Origin: Carya illinoinensis
Taxonomy: Eukaryota > Streptophyta > Magnoliopsida > Fagales > Juglandaceae
Direction of reading: 5' to 3'
NCBI RefSeq assembly: GCF_018687715.1
Contig: NC_056758.1
Coordinates: 3,224,001 to 3,288,000 of the forward strand
DNA: 64,000 nt
Of the stretch, positions 1 to 13,249 are shown piece after piece. Below the pieces are notes generated by a model. The model was not told where the DNA came from and searched no databases. It worked only from the letters and a program-made list of their open reading frames with translations. Position 1 is the first letter of the stretch; every line of letters starts with the position of its first letter. Both the position numbers and the translations under genes were made by a program.

Positions 1-468
1 CAACCCGTTTTTACCTATTAGTAAATATTACAAAATAGGTTAACACGATACAATACGACCCGTTTCAAACTGTTTATGCAAATGGGTTGAATATGCTCAA
101 AATTAACCCGTTTGACCTGATTAAATTTAGCAACATTTTATATAAATGTTAAAATCAGAATATCAACAAAAATTATAAAACTAACTAGAATTCTAAAATT
201 ACAATCTAGATAATAAAAAAATTAAAATTAAAATTCTAACAATTTTACTTTTAGGTATAAGAGTATAATTGTAACTTTAACTTTTTTAACGTGTCATAAC
301 GAGTTATAAAGTGTCAAAACGGGTTGACCCGTTATCAACCCGTTAAGGAATCGTGTATTAACGAGTCAACCATTTTGACTCGAACCTATTAAAACCAAAC
401 TCTAACCCGCTATTATCGTGTCGTATTCGTGTTGAGTTAACGGGTCGTGTAATATATTGCCACCCCTA
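1..468. mobile_element. hAT-type non-autonomous element, right part only
   Basis: The segment is rich in short motifs built on AACGGGTC and CGTGTCGT and ends in TTGCCACCCCTA, a terminus typical of plant hAT elements. The left end lies outside the window. An inverted copy with the same internal order of motifs starts at 46374, and a more distant relative lies at 24249-25289. No coding capacity is visible. Confidence 0.6.
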
Positions 469-474
469 GGTTGA

Positions 475-2870
475 ACCATAATGAGGGGTTGGTTGCACCT
501 TTGTCCGCTGCATTGCCACTATGCCATAGCTCTGCGTGCATCAGAGCTCGTTGCGAGGCACCTTAGGTGCTCTGCGCCAGTGCATTATTCATTGTCACTC
601 GCTCATGGGTCCGATGTGCACTGTCACACGCGTTGTACTACCCCTGCTTGGTCTACAACATCAACACCCACTACAAAAAATCTGGTCTTTTCCAATGCTC
701 AAAATCGTTGCAAATATCCCCAACAAACTGATCTTATCCAAGTTACCACTAGGAACCTAAGTACAGTATCTTTAAACTTCTTTCAAACTTGATGGAATCA
801 TATCTCAAGTCCAACTTTTTAGGACATTATTTGAAGTAGTGTCTTTCCAATTGCTTAGGTATGAGTTTCTAATTTAAAATTAAGAAAAAAAAAACTAACA
901 GCAGTATTAGACTTTAAAGGATGAAATCATAAATTTAGGAAAGTTATTGAAACATCCTTTGTGGACCTTTCAAATGTGTAACAATTTATATATATGTCTG
1001 ATTATATAATAGAGGGAAACATTACAAGTAAATTTGATTTTTTAGAACAAATTTTGAAGGGTAATTTGTCGATAACAACAAAGCTCATAAATTTATAAAG
1101 CAACTTTGGGGAATTCTTTGCCCCAAATTTAGTGAAACTCAAGATATATAAGAGTTACTCGTCAACAAGTATGCAGGCCAGAGTAAATATAAAAAATCTC
1201 TATAAAGCTGTCACAATCTTCCTTTCATCTCCACTATATTCAAAATTTTGTACCATCAATTTTTTGCAAGATTTTCTTCACTTTTTGCTTACATCCATCA
1301 CAATGGATGTTCACTTTGATAACAGATTTTTGCATGCACAAGCAAGCCAACAAAAAAATCAAACAAACATAAAGCAAAGGTAAATACTATTAAATACCAA
1401 GCCTATTAAGGAAATGAGCACACATTTTATAGGATGAGTATTCAACACAAAATATAGAAAGACATATGAGAGCTTTTTTCTTCTTTCAGAATGAAGCATC
1501 AATGTCCTTGAAGGAAAAGAACAAGAAAGTAGATAAAATGGTACAATGACCAAGTGGAAGAGTACCTGGATCTTCACAAAATCTTCTTTACTCATAACTT
1601 CAACTCAAATGGAACAAGCAGAAGGACACAAAAATTGAAATAATTTTTTTTTAAAAAAAAATGGGGTTTGCAAGCAATCTGGAAACAGAGGCAGCTAAAA
1701 TGTGGTGAGTGAATTACAAGGGTATCACTAGAGACGGTTCTCCTCTACTCTTTCTTTTAGGAGTTTGTTCCAAGCAAGAACTCAGATTAGTTTTTTACAA
1801 GCTGCACCAAGAATCCCAAATTTTCAAAGTGCACCAAGAATACCCACATCAACAGGTACACAAAACGCATCATATAAAAAAGAATTTTCGTGCAAAAAAG
1901 GACATGCTTTTAGATTCAAACATCTAGAAATAAGTCTACAAAAGGAAAGACCAAATTTTGTAAAGCAACGAGTGCAGATGAAGGGGGAGAGATAGAGAAA
2001 TGAGTTGCAGAGATACCGACGCTGACAAAAGGAATTCACTCTAAGAGTCTTGTTCGAATATGCTCACCCTCCGATTCATGAAAATCCCATAAAAGATTTC
2101 TAGATGGAGGCATAGATGAACAACTAGGGAGGAAATGACGACCCTAGCTTCTATGGAGAAGGAAAATGAAGTGGAGATCTAAGTAGAAGCTTTGGGACGT
2201 AGTCGAAAATGGAGATGAAGTCGTCTGTATCAAGTGGGTGGATTTAATTGCAGGTAACCAAATTGGGGAAGAAGGTCGAAGTGGAGAAAGGGGTAATGTG
2301 AACAAGATTGGGTAAGGCTAGGGGGGAGGGGGGGGGGGGGGGAAATTAAATTTTTAGTGCGTTTAGCCACCTCAAACTCAATTTGTCAATTTTATCCCAT
2401 TTCATGATGTTTTTTTTATTCCATCGATTTTTTGCGCCACTAAAAGTCATAAAATCGCAGCAAATATATAAATTAGGGGACTAATGTGTTTAAATTGAAG
2501 AAGGCTACGGACATTTTAATTTTGTTACAAAAAATGACTTTTGCAACGATTTTATTTGCAATAGAAAATAAATCGCCGTAAAAGACTCTTTTTCTTGCAG
2601 TGACCTAGTCCCATAACCCTAAGGCGGATGGTGCACGATGGAGTAACCACTTTCAAGTGCATGTCACACTGAGGTGTACGTAGCACCTTTACATGCTCTC
2701 TTAGATTAACACAACACTTTCATTTTGTTCAATAGCATCTAGTGCAAGCCACACCTCAATTGCACCACCTCAGGTTTGATGGTCAGCAATATTACTTCTC
2801 TACATGAAGTTTCAGTCTTTTTGTGTGCACAACCCCCGCTCAAGCACCCATGGTTACCAAGAGAGAAAAA
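475..2870. repeat. Low-copy repeat, copy 1 (interrupted by a CACTA element)
   Basis: Positions 475-668 and 2603-2870 together match the uninterrupted copy at 3465-3935 in the same order and orientation. The match includes the CATGGTTACCAAGAGAGAAA stretch near the right end. The two halves are split by the CACTA element at 669-2602. The ORFs of about 100 codons in both copies are not conserved between them, so I do not call a gene. Confidence 0.7.
669..2602. mobile_element. Non-autonomous CACTA (En/Spm) transposon
   Basis: The element begins CACTACAAAAAATCTGGTC and ends in TTTTTCTTGCAGTG, the inverted form of a CACTGCAAGAAAAA terminus. Both sides carry the 3-bp duplication ACC (666-668 and 2603-2605). 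The related copy at 3465-3935 runs through the same place without the insert, which confirms both boundaries. Its 1.93 kb contain no transposase-like ORF. A run of G interrupted once lies at about 2322-2342. Confidence 0.85.
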
Positions 2871-3464
2871 AATTCACTTCTATTCATTATTTATCATTAC
2901 TTTTTACTATTTTGTACTACTATTCACTACTATTTAATATTTTATCAATATTTTTTTATTACTTTTTTTACTATTATTCACAGATTATCTGAGATCACCT
3001 CACTACCCAAATGTAACATGAATATCTCAAAATATTTGTGAATAGCAGTGATATAGTTTGTAAATAGTAGTGAATAGATTGTAAATAGTAAAGTAGTTTG
3101 AGAATATTTGAGAACAAATATATTTCTAAAAAAGCTCTTACAACCATAACAATTGTGAGGGTAGTTCAATGGCTAAGGTCATTACATTGATCTACTTGGT
3201 CCAGGTTCAAACCAACATTTGCCCTTCCGTTTTGAAAAAAATACAATAGGCACAGACCTGCTTGGTTGGGATGCACCCTTTTGGGCGCCTGACTTTAGAT
3301 CAGGCCTTTGCTACTTGTGCGCATTGGTATATATGCACCCTCTTGGTAGCTAGTGTATGGGCATTTTGATGGAAACTTCATGTGGAGAAGTAATATTGTA
3401 GACCATCAACCATAACAGTAATATTGTAGAGAGGCTTAAGTCTGGCTTTGCTACCTGTAGAGGC
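2871..3464. other. AT-rich spacer with a possible SINE remnant
   Basis: The first 250 bp are low-complexity T/A sequence with repeats of ATTCACTACTATT type. At 3157-3217 a TAGTTCAATGGCTAAGG stretch followed by GGTCCAGGTTCAAACC resembles the A and B boxes of a tRNA-derived SINE. I see no clear target duplication. Nothing else is recognised. Confidence 0.35.
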
Positions 3465-3935
3465 GGAACTATAGTAAGGGGCTTGTTGTACCTTCATCCA
3501 CTACACCGCCACAATGCCATAGCTCTGCGTGCAACATCGCAAGCTGTGAGGCACCTTAGGTGCTCTATTCTTCATCGCACGCTCATAGATGCGATGCACA
3601 CCATCACAACACGGTGTACTACCCCCGCTTGGTCTGCGGCATCAGCACCTAGTGATGCAGCACCTCAGGTGGATGGTGGATTATATATAGAGCAACCACT
3701 TCCAAGTGCATGTCACATGACCGAGGTATACGTAGCAACTTTATGTACTCTTTTAGATTAACATGGCGATTACATTGTGTTCAATAGCATCTAGTGCGAG
3801 AAACACCTCAATTGCACAACATTAGGTTTGATGGTCTGCGTTAATTCTCTACGTGAAGTTTCCGTCTTTTGTGGCCCAACACTAAGGTGCACAACCATCT
3901 CTCAAGCATCCATGGTTACCAAGAGAGAAAAAATT
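3465..3935. repeat. Low-copy repeat, copy 2 (uninterrupted)
   Basis: This is the direct repeat of 475-668 plus 2603-2870. It carries the sequence CATCAGCACCTAGTG where copy 1 has the CACTA element, so it serves as the empty-site reference. No gene function is recognised. Confidence 0.7.
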
Positions 3936-4519
3936 ATCTCGTCACATGCAAAAAATATTTTAGTAAAAACAAATCACAAAGTAGATCATAATCTAAGTCA
4001 GGAACTACCAAAGTAGGCTTAGATACCAATGTTAGAAATTCTAGATTAGAGTACATAATAGAAGCGTTTATCTCAACCAAAAAATCTTAGATCGGGTGTG
4101 GTTGTTCTACGGATTTCTTCCATGAGTGTTGTTCATCCAAAATCGTCCTTGTCGATGGTGGAGTATGCTACGTGGTAAGACTAGAGAAACACTCTCAAAC
4201 TCCATAGCCAAAGTGCTCCATCAAGAGAGACACATTCATTGAGAGAGAGATTTCTTGTGCTACAAACCACATGTGTTACACTAAGGAGGGAGTGGTTATA
4301 TATGAAGCCGCCAAATTGTAACTCAGCTGGGCTTAAATGTTGAACAATTAGGGCACATGACATGGCTTCATAATCCCTGGCCAAGGGAACTAGGAAGGGT
4401 TGCCTGCTATGGATGTCCATTTATTTCAAATGTAAGAGAATTGGTATTGGTTCATCTATATGCAAATGCAAACAAATTTTCTTAACTAGACCATTAAATT
4501 AACTATATTGGATTATGCA
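3936..4519. other. Intergenic stretch, nothing recognised
   Basis: No conserved ORF, repeat end or RNA gene is seen here. The last five bases (4515-4519, ATGCA) are the left target-site duplication of the large LTR element that follows. Confidence 0.5.
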
Positions 4520-5155
4520 TGTAAAGGGGTAAAATACATCAGGACCAAAATGGTTTTCAAGGCCTACCCTATCAAAAGGTCATCACTAGAAAACAAAAGA
4601 AAAGAGAAGGAAAAGGGATAGAGACTGGACAAGGGAAGGCAAGGTGTCAGGGTGTTAGCAGGAAAAGAATGGAAGGGACATAAATGAGAGGTGAGGTGAC
4701 CTAAAGCAAGGGTAGAAGATAAAGGGCATAGGCACATATGACTTCAGGGAATTTTGGCTAGATTGCTCCAGGAAGGCGCCCTCAACCTCACGACTGGGAT
4801 TCTAGCAATGAGATCTCCCCCAGAAGATGAAACTTCAAAATCTATTATACAGTGAGGATGAGAGACCATGAGAGACTGTAAAAAAAATCTTATTATAGCG
4901 GATTCTCCCATTCTCGAACCCCCGTAGACGTAAATCCAGTGCCGAACCACATAAATCTGCTTGTCTCCCTCTACTTATTTCCTTAAATTTATTTATTATT
5001 TATTGCTATGGATGTACACACGGATACCATATAATTGCATCAAACCACTGTCGGGGGCCCACACAGCACCAATCCAAGCCCGGAACAACCCCAATGGGGC
5101 CGAGGATGGATCTTTCTCCCCTTTCAGATTTCTGTGCCAATTTTAGGCATTAACC
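4520..5155 (+). repeat. Left LTR of the large retrotransposon
   Basis: It starts TGTAAAGGGGTAAAATAC and ends TTTTAGGCATTAACC. It aligns along its whole length with 15386-16011. Shared blocks include CAAGGTGTCAGGGT, GATGAGAGACCAT and CTCCCTC[TC]ACTTATTT. Confidence 0.8.
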
Positions 5156-5180
5156 GATGGCGCCGTCTATGGGATCACTT
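5156..5180 (+). other. Primer-binding-site-like sequence
   Basis: GATGGCGCCGTCTATGGG lies directly after the left LTR. TGGCGCCG-type motifs at this place are common in plant Gypsy elements. I did not match it to a particular tRNA. Confidence 0.5.
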
Positions 5181-5864
5181 ATTTTTCTTACATCCGAAGT
5201 GGAAGAAATACAATTTCTCGGCGTGCTAAATGATCTTAGAAGAAGCTGAAGAAAGTTTCTCAGATAAGTGGTCTTAACCTTTCAACTTTCATTTTCATAT
5301 AAAAAATACTAATGCAGAAAATGGGCAAGTATTTTCTTGCTTGGACAATTTGTGTACTGCACTTAGATGCTTTCCATGCACACAGTTTATAGGGTTGAGA
5401 AAACCTCCTAGCCAATTACACTACAGATGCTTAAGCATTGTATAAAAGGGCAGGATATCACGAAGGCACACATTGCACAGGGCACGTGCCACCTTTGGTG
5501 CACAAAGGCTCTGTGATGCCCCCAGCCCCCGTTTGGGATTGGGCACCCCAACCCCCGTTTGGGATTGGGTAGTGACTAAATCATCGGGATATGTAACACA
5601 CGGCTACATACCCCTCGTACATGATAGTTAAGATGCAATGCACCTATTGATTTAGCAATATGCAGTAAATTGCAGCAGAAAAATTCTTTTTCTACTTAGG
5701 TTAGATGGTAAATAAATATCAGGGTACCAAATCACAAATATCCCAAAAGATCATATTTCATAGAATCTTTCAAAAAACATAGTTGTTTCAAAATAGACTC
5801 CCAAAACACGGGACCATCATTTAAAGTCAGCAAAACATTCTTTTTTTTCATTGAGTCAAGTGTA

Positions 5865-6194
5865 CCAATACTAAGGTTCCATCTTCAATTAAATTTAGAA
5901 AGACTCCCCTTGTCCATCGGGGGTCTGGCTTCAGCAGCCCTAACTCTGCAGCGACCTTTTTAGCTTCAATTGAGAAATCTCGGGCTTGCTTGAGATACTC
6001 GTCATGAAATATATGTCGTTCTTAAATTTCAAGGCCATCTCGGAATCAAGAAGTAAGGTCCCATTACTAGTCTCATTAAGGGTCTCACAAATTTCCTTAA
6101 GCCACTGCACTATAACCTTTAACATGTCTACGGTAAAATAGTAACGAGCTTCTACGGTGAATTCATCCTCCACTAACTCATTAATCCCATCCAT
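5865..6194 (-). pseudogene. Coding-like gene fragment inside the LTR element, unknown function
   Basis: An 84-codon minus-strand frame begins MDGINELVEDEFTVEARYYF. The adjacent frame then continues as coding-like text with the segments LLKPDPRWTRGVF and NLIEDGTLVLVHL, down to a stop near 5865. Both parts are hydrophilic with regular codon structure, which suggests one exon broken by a single frameshift. I do not recognise the family. It could be a captured host exon or a remnant of an accessory ORF. Neighbouring sequence up to about 7100 shows no further coding. Confidence 0.3.
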
Positions 6195-9100
6195 GATTCT
6201 AATAGCCTCGTGTACCTGTTACAACTTCTACCATTCTGGGTGGGGAATGATAATGGAAATTACCACAGTGAGATTTTGAGAAATCTCGGTCAGTAAACAA
6301 GTAACGTACAACAGATGTCATAATCATACAAAAGCAAACCATAATGAATGCATGGATATGAACTTGTACTTACAAACATTTGACTTTTAAAAACATAATG
6401 TGTAACAAAGAGCTTTATGACTTTTTAAGAAAAATATCTTTTCATCTTTTCATTCTTGGGTCTTAAACATACATATGAGTTCGGGTTCTTGATCATATAA
6501 CATAGCATAGCATATCTTGGAGGTCAAGGTCTAATCCTTGACTTTAAACATCTGAATAGATACCTCATGGCTCTCCTATGTACCGTGCATTCTCTGCTCA
6601 TTACCGCATCAACCATTGGTCCACTTTGACCAAGGTGGCTACATCTTATTCTTAAACAAATATAGTACGGTAGTTCGCATTTTCGCATTCACCATATGAC
6701 ACCCACTAGATTTAGGTACAACCCCACTTCGGTATCCTTTCCTTTTTAGGAACCATTCAAGATCCGTCAATTATATTTCATCGACTCAGGGGTTACCACC
6801 CTATTTTACTCACTCTTGATTGGATAGAAGAGTTCCACTAGGGCATTCCCCAATCTTAGTATTTGAGATCATAACAAAAATTTAAACGACTCTTTTTCTT
6901 TAAAAATAATTTCACAAACCCAATGCATGTGACATGGATTATGCAACCTTGTACTTTTCATGAATCATGTGCTAATGCATGCCGAGTCTTAAGGCAATTC
7001 ATATATCTTGTAATTATATACAACCAAATATGTTTTGCATTACGGTTTGAAAATATTAGAACATACGACCATAGTCTTATTCAATAGTTCAAAGGCATTT
7101 AACCATCAATAAGGAACAAAGCACTTATACTTCTTCATATACTATGCACGGCCGAAACATGCAACCCTAATATTGTTGCTTAAATGACTAACACAAAAGG
7201 GAGGTGTGAATTGGATTGTATTCAAAAATGAAAAATTATAAATCAAATACACAATATAAAATATGAAACATCAATAAATATAAAGAGTAAGGGTAAGAGA
7301 GAAGCAAACTCAGTATGTTAATGAGGTTCGACTCCACTGCTTACGTCCTCACCTCATACTACCCCTTGAGAATTTCCAAATTCACTATTGAACCTCCTTC
7401 ATGTGGAGATAAAAACCTATTACACCTTTGAACAATACCACTACAAAGGATCTGTGTAGAACACCCTCTACACTTATAATCACCTTACACGTGGTGATTC
7501 AATTATTCCTTATGTAAAACACTTTCTACACACACAAGGGTTATACACACCATTTTACTGATACAATAGCTGATAGTAGGTAGGTTATCAGAGAACACTC
7601 CTCAATGAGTGAAATAAGAACAATACAACGCAAATTATATCTCTCTCAAAATGAACAAGGGTTAAGCCTCAATGCTTAGAGAAGAGAAAATGAAAGTTTT
7701 AAATGAATGTTGTATGATCTTGGTGTTGTAAATGTGAAACTCTCAAATGATCTATTTATAGGCACATGAGACTTCATATTTAAATTTAAAAAGATTCATA
7801 TGTCAAAGATAACATCATTCACTTTTTCAAAAAATTCAAATAAAAATTTCTTCTTTTTCATTTATCAAAAACAACATCATTCACTTTTCAAAAATTTTAA
7901 ACATAATCTTTTTTACTTTTCGCATATGACAAAATGAGTACTATTTACTTTTTAAAACTTTCAAACAAGATTTCTACCTCTTGCATAAGTCAAAAAGAAC
8001 ATCAATCACTTTTAAAAATATTCAAATAAAGCATATACATGTGAAAAATGATAATCAATCATCTTTAATAAAACAAAATTATCTATTTTTTACATAAGTC
8101 AAAAAGAGTATCAATCACTTTTGAAAATATTCAAATAAAGCATGCACATGTGAAAGATAACAATCAATCATCTTTCAAAATTTTCAAATTTAATTTTCAA
8201 AATATTCATACACATGTGGAAAATGTAATTTAATCCTTTATGATAAAATACTAATTTTGAGCCTTAATCCTAATTTCAAATTTTTAAGATATTTACAACA
8301 TTACTCTATGACTTTAATGTGAACTTGTACCTTCTTACTCATGCTTGGTTCCTTGATGTGCTTGACTCCATTATGTAGATAACTTGAGCTTGAGACTCTT
8401 TTATTCTTTGAATTCATTTGTTATCATCAAAATCTATATGTAGATATATAATTACACGAAACTTAAAACCTTGAGTTCAACAAATATGCATGGATACTCA
8501 TTTATTTTATGCACTTAGAACTTCAAACATAGATTGATAATACATCAAACATAAGCATGGCTGAAACATACCAACAATTAAAATGCACAAATATTCAATA
8601 TTTTCATAAACTTGGAATCTTCTAATGCATTCAATTAAGCATCATTCATAAATATTCATATGGCCAAATCATGCATGTAAATATACATGTGAGAAAGCAA
8701 ACTTAAACTTCTAATAGGTTTGGTTAGGCCTCAAAACTTAATAGGATGAAAGCCCTAGTTTTCAAATGAGTGCTTAGGCCATGGCCTTTCTCCCTCTCAA
8801 AATAATCATTCTCAAGAAAAACCTAAACAAAAGAGGTTTGGATTTTCATTCTTTGGAGAAGAAAACGCTAAGTACCAGAGTGTGTGTGTGCTCGTGTAGA
8901 AACACTTCATCAATTCGAGAGCATTTCTATTCTCTTAGTCGTGTGCGTGTCTTGATTATTTGTTCATGAAGAACTTGTAGAAATCTGAAACATCCTTCTC
9001 TTGGTCGTATATGAGATGCAAGGAAAAAAAGCATTTGGCTTTCCTTACCTTCGTGGCTTTCCTTTGTGGATGATGACTCTAACTTGGCAAGCACTTAGAA

Positions 9101-11640
9101 TAATGTTAGAATGGATGGAAGGTGGCATGAATAGTATTTGGATGGAGAGAAAATGAGTAGGCTGAAAGTCTCAAGTTTTTCTTCCAAGTGACCAAAAGAC
9201 TCTTGGTTTTCAGCTCCTCCTTTCTTATAGGTGTGTGGATCCCTCTAGAAAAAATCTGATGTTGTGTGCATGGATGTCAAATGGCATCAAAACCATGTGT
9301 CTCTTCCCCTCCCCATCATTAGATTGTGTTGGGAACCAATAGCAAGCGTTTGGACAAGTGGCATGCTCCTCAAAAACTGAAATCCTAACTTCTCTCTTTG
9401 CCCTTCTTCTTGTGTCTTGATTCAATGTACCAAATGGCAAAAGTGTCATTCCTCTAACCAAGATTCCCTCATCCATGTGCATGTGTGCCAAGTGGTGTAT
9501 GTGGGGTCTTGGTGGCCAAAATGCCCCTCATTCTCCCAAGAAGATCCTTCATCTTCCAAGGTCTTGGAAAGTGTGTAATTGGTCATGGTGGGTGGCAAGC
9601 ACAAATCCCTATGGCCATCCACCTCTTGATCTTCCCTCCAAAATCCCTCTCAAAGCCCCTTAGGCATGTAGCTTTCCCTCTTCTTTGCAAGATTTCGCCC
9701 CTTGCTAATGCAAATCTCCTTTCTCTTTCATCTTGCATGTACGACAAGTGACAAGCTTCTTAGAAACCAAATCTCTCTCTATGGTTGTCGTGCCCTCTTG
9801 TCCCTTAGTCTACCCTAGGCGCCACTTCCCCATAATCTCATTATTTCCTTTTTCTAGAAGCCTCATCTACTAATAACATGTGTCACAATGTTTCTTATTA
9901 CAAGCAAGTCCTCTTGCATGCATGACACATGGCAAGAAGTTGGTGAAATCCTAGGATAGGTGTGTAAGACTCCAAACCCTAAATTCTCTCACCTCCCTTC
10001 CCTCAATTCACATCCAGATTCATCAAGTTCTATTGCAGGTCTTAACGAATGACATGTGATGTCCAAAGAAATGAGTTGGGCATGGGCCCTAGTTCTCTTG
10101 GGCTTCAAAATCCTAATTCTTTTATAGAAGCCAAAACTTACATGGGCTTGTGAGCCTCCCTCATGACCTTAGATGTCTAGTACATAAAGCCTAAATTTCT
10201 AATTGGGTTGTTCCATCTTGCGTGGCCCAAAACAATACATCAAAATAAGCTAAAATGCTTAGCTAAGTCCTAGTCATCATAGGCTTGCGGCCTCTTGTCG
10301 TGATCCTTGATGGCCTATCAGTGGTGTGTCAGTAGCCACAACGACCCCCATCCACAGGGTCATGAACAGTACACCTCGCATTGCACACAAGATAGTGATC
10401 GCACCCATCAAAGGCTCAATTGAGGGAGGACATCAATGGCCATCATTTGCCCGTCGATGTCATCTGTCTCCACTGGTGGGGTCGCCGACCACCACAGTAG
10501 ACGTGAGGTGGCTCAAGGCAATGCACCTGGTGCATGTAGTTTGAACCTAACGAGGTCATGACAAATCAAAGGGAGCCCCTTTTTCACGTCGTCGGTTACT
10601 ACCTAAACTGCTTGAGGCAGGAGTGTCTCTGCCCACCGTCACTTATGGCAAATAGCAGTGGCCTTCAGTCATGTGACTAGTGTACACAAGAAGCTCATAG
10701 CAAACCACTATGAGCCTTTTCATCTCACCGACAGCCACCACTTAGGTCGTCGACATCCTTTACTGCCTAAGAGGTGGTCCCTAACCATCACAGGTGACCC
10801 TGGTGGCTCCTTGAGCTCGCACCTAGGCACAAAATATGCATTGGACTCCTCGTCCAGCTCACTATCAAGGTCTCCCCTTGCCCATTGGAGGACAACCACA
10901 TGCACAACCATGCGAACTCCTCGCCCACTCACAGCTATGGCACTCCTCGACCATTGGGCTCCTTAGCCAACACAGCCACTGGCCTTGTCGGCCAGCTCAC
11001 CCCTCAGCCCATCACTCCTCTGCCATATTCCACAACCATGGCTCATCAGCCAATACACCCTGTGACTGAGGTTCATCTGCCAACCACTTAACAGACATGG
11101 TCTCTTCAGCCAGCCAATACACTGGTCAGCCAGCACACTCCTCGGCCAAACATGTCTCGACCACCCCAATGGTGAGACCTAACCCAGACACTTTACAGGC
11201 ATGTACTCGTACCTAGGAAACCCATCCCATTGGCCATGCTCTTGGCCAACTCCTCCACAGCCATATGGAAGCTAGGTTGCTTGGCCACCAAGTGGAGGGA
11301 ACCTTTCCCTCAGCTAGCTGCCTAACCTAAAGTGAGACACCTCTAAGTCAAGTTGCATGGCCCATGCAATGTGCTCCACGACTCATGCCCAGCTACCTCA
11401 CTTGCTTGGCTACACATGCACGACCCCAGGCACCTTGCCTGTCACATGCATGCACTCTGGCCACCTTGCATGTCACATGCACACCTTGATCAACCTTAGT
11501 CTCGACCAAGTGCAAGCGGGCAATCAATACCATATACCAGCTACCATACTTAAACTATGAACATGCATGCATATCAGAGGATACTCAAAAGGACAAAAAA
11601 AAAAAAGCAAAAATACTCTGCTTTCTCTCCCTCAAAACTT
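6195..11640. other. Internal region of the LTR element without recognisable genes
   Basis: No motif of a retroelement protein was found in any frame. At 7785-8235 there is a degenerate tandem repeat of roughly 80 bp whose units contain AACATCAATCACTTTT-like cores. The part at 10300-11560 is richer in C and G than its surroundings and its short ORFs overlap in several frames, so I do not call genes. Confidence 0.5.
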
Positions 11641-11739
11641 GTGTGAATTCTGTTTTTACTAATATAATTGTTTCCTATGGCGTGGAACACCAGCTGTATA
11701 GCCCCACTTGGACATCGTTTGGATGTCTCCATCAACGTT

Positions 11740-13050
11740 ATCTCCACTAGTAGAATCTCCAATAACTAATTACCTCCCCGTGAGGCACCAAATGGATGAG
11801 TTAGGGCTAAGGCTAGCCTTATCCCTCTTACGATGAAGTGCGGGTTAGCCCTTGGCTGCCCGACACCAACGTTATCTCCACTAGTGGAATCTCCAATAAC
11901 TACTTACTTTCCTGTGAGACACCAAAGAGATAAGTTATGCCAAAGGCTGGCTTTATCCCTCTCGCGGCAGAGTACGAGTCAACCCCTAGTTGCCTAGCAT
12001 CAATGCAATCTCCATTAGCGTTATCTCCATCAACATGATCTCCACCAATGTTATCTTCATCAACATAAATCTCCACCAGCAACTACTTACCTCCCCTGCA
12101 AGATACCAAATGGATGAGTGTAATTCCTAAAGCTACTTTATCCCTCTCGCAGTGAAGTGTAGACGAGCCATTAGCTACCTAAAATTTACCTTCCTCGTGG
12201 GTGTCAACAGGCAGGAATGGGTTCAGTCCCAAACTGCTTGATAACTTACCTCTCAGTGAGGGGCAATAGGCATGCCTAAGCCTTGCGGTGGCTAGGCCTC
12301 CCTCATGGAGGATAGCAGGTCTAGCGCTTTGGTTACCCGACAAGTTACCCTAACTTCCGCCATGACAGAGAGTGGGATCAGAACCAATTTAACCCAATAC
12401 TTATAATCCCTATGGTGTCAACGGGAGGTAGTGGGTCTAGTCATAAATTGCCCGAACAACTTACCTCCCAATGAGGATTAATAAGTGTGTAGGTGGGTCA
12501 ACCTCCTCGACTCCCCGAACAACTTACTCAGCCCCCATCATGGTGAAGTTTAGATTAGCTACTCAGTTATCTAATACTTACCTCCCACAGGGGGTACCGA
12601 AGTGATGGGCGTACTGCCTAAGGCTGCTTTATCCCTCATGTGGTGGAATTTCTTGCCATCGGCTACCTGACATTTAACTTTCTTCTGAGCATCAACAGGC
12701 AGAAGCAGATCCAATCTCAAACTGCCTGAACAATATATCTTCCCATGAGGGTCGATAGCTAGGTCCAGCCCCTGTAGTGGCCTGATTTCCCTCATGGAGG
12801 AGAGCAGGTCTAACCTCTTAGCTACCAAACAACTTACCCTACCCCTTTCATGGCGAAGTGTGCATCGGCTTCTCAATCATTCAGCAAATTACCTTCCCAG
12901 AAGGACCAAAGGGGTGGGCTTAGCCTAAGGCATCCCTACTCCTCCCCTGACGGGGTGCAATTTTAGTCCTTCGACTACTCGACACTATTCCAAGACACCA
13001 TCTCTCGCAACGAAATGCCAAACAGATAACACCACAGACCTTCGCCACTC
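11740..13050. repeat. Degenerate tandem repeat array, unit about 130-250 bp
   Basis: Units share an order of short blocks: TTACCTCCC, GTGAGG, CCAAATGGATGAG, CTTTATCCCTC and GTGAAGTG. At least seven divergent units are seen. The array lies inside the 11.5-kb LTR element, close to its right LTR. Boundaries are approximate. Confidence 0.6.
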
Positions 13051-13249
13051 AACAAGACAACTTAGGTTTGCAAGTTTCAGTGATCGTTTATACTAACTGG
13101 TTTGACTTTTGAAACATGGACCAACATCTTCTACTTACCTTCTCATTAAGCATCAACAGGTCGGTCTAGCCTTAAGGGGGCCTAGCCTGGCTCATGGTGA
13201 AGTGTGGGTTTAGTCTCTCGATTGCCCAACATTACTCTAGGGATCGCAT

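Noticed and set aside
3154..3230. tRNA gene
   Set aside because: A and B box-like sequences exist, but the stretch does not fold into a cloverleaf by eye; a SINE remnant is more likely.
8880..8950. GT-rich stretch as a regulatory or telomeric repeat
   Set aside because: It is a short imperfect GTGTGTGTG tract without telomere units.
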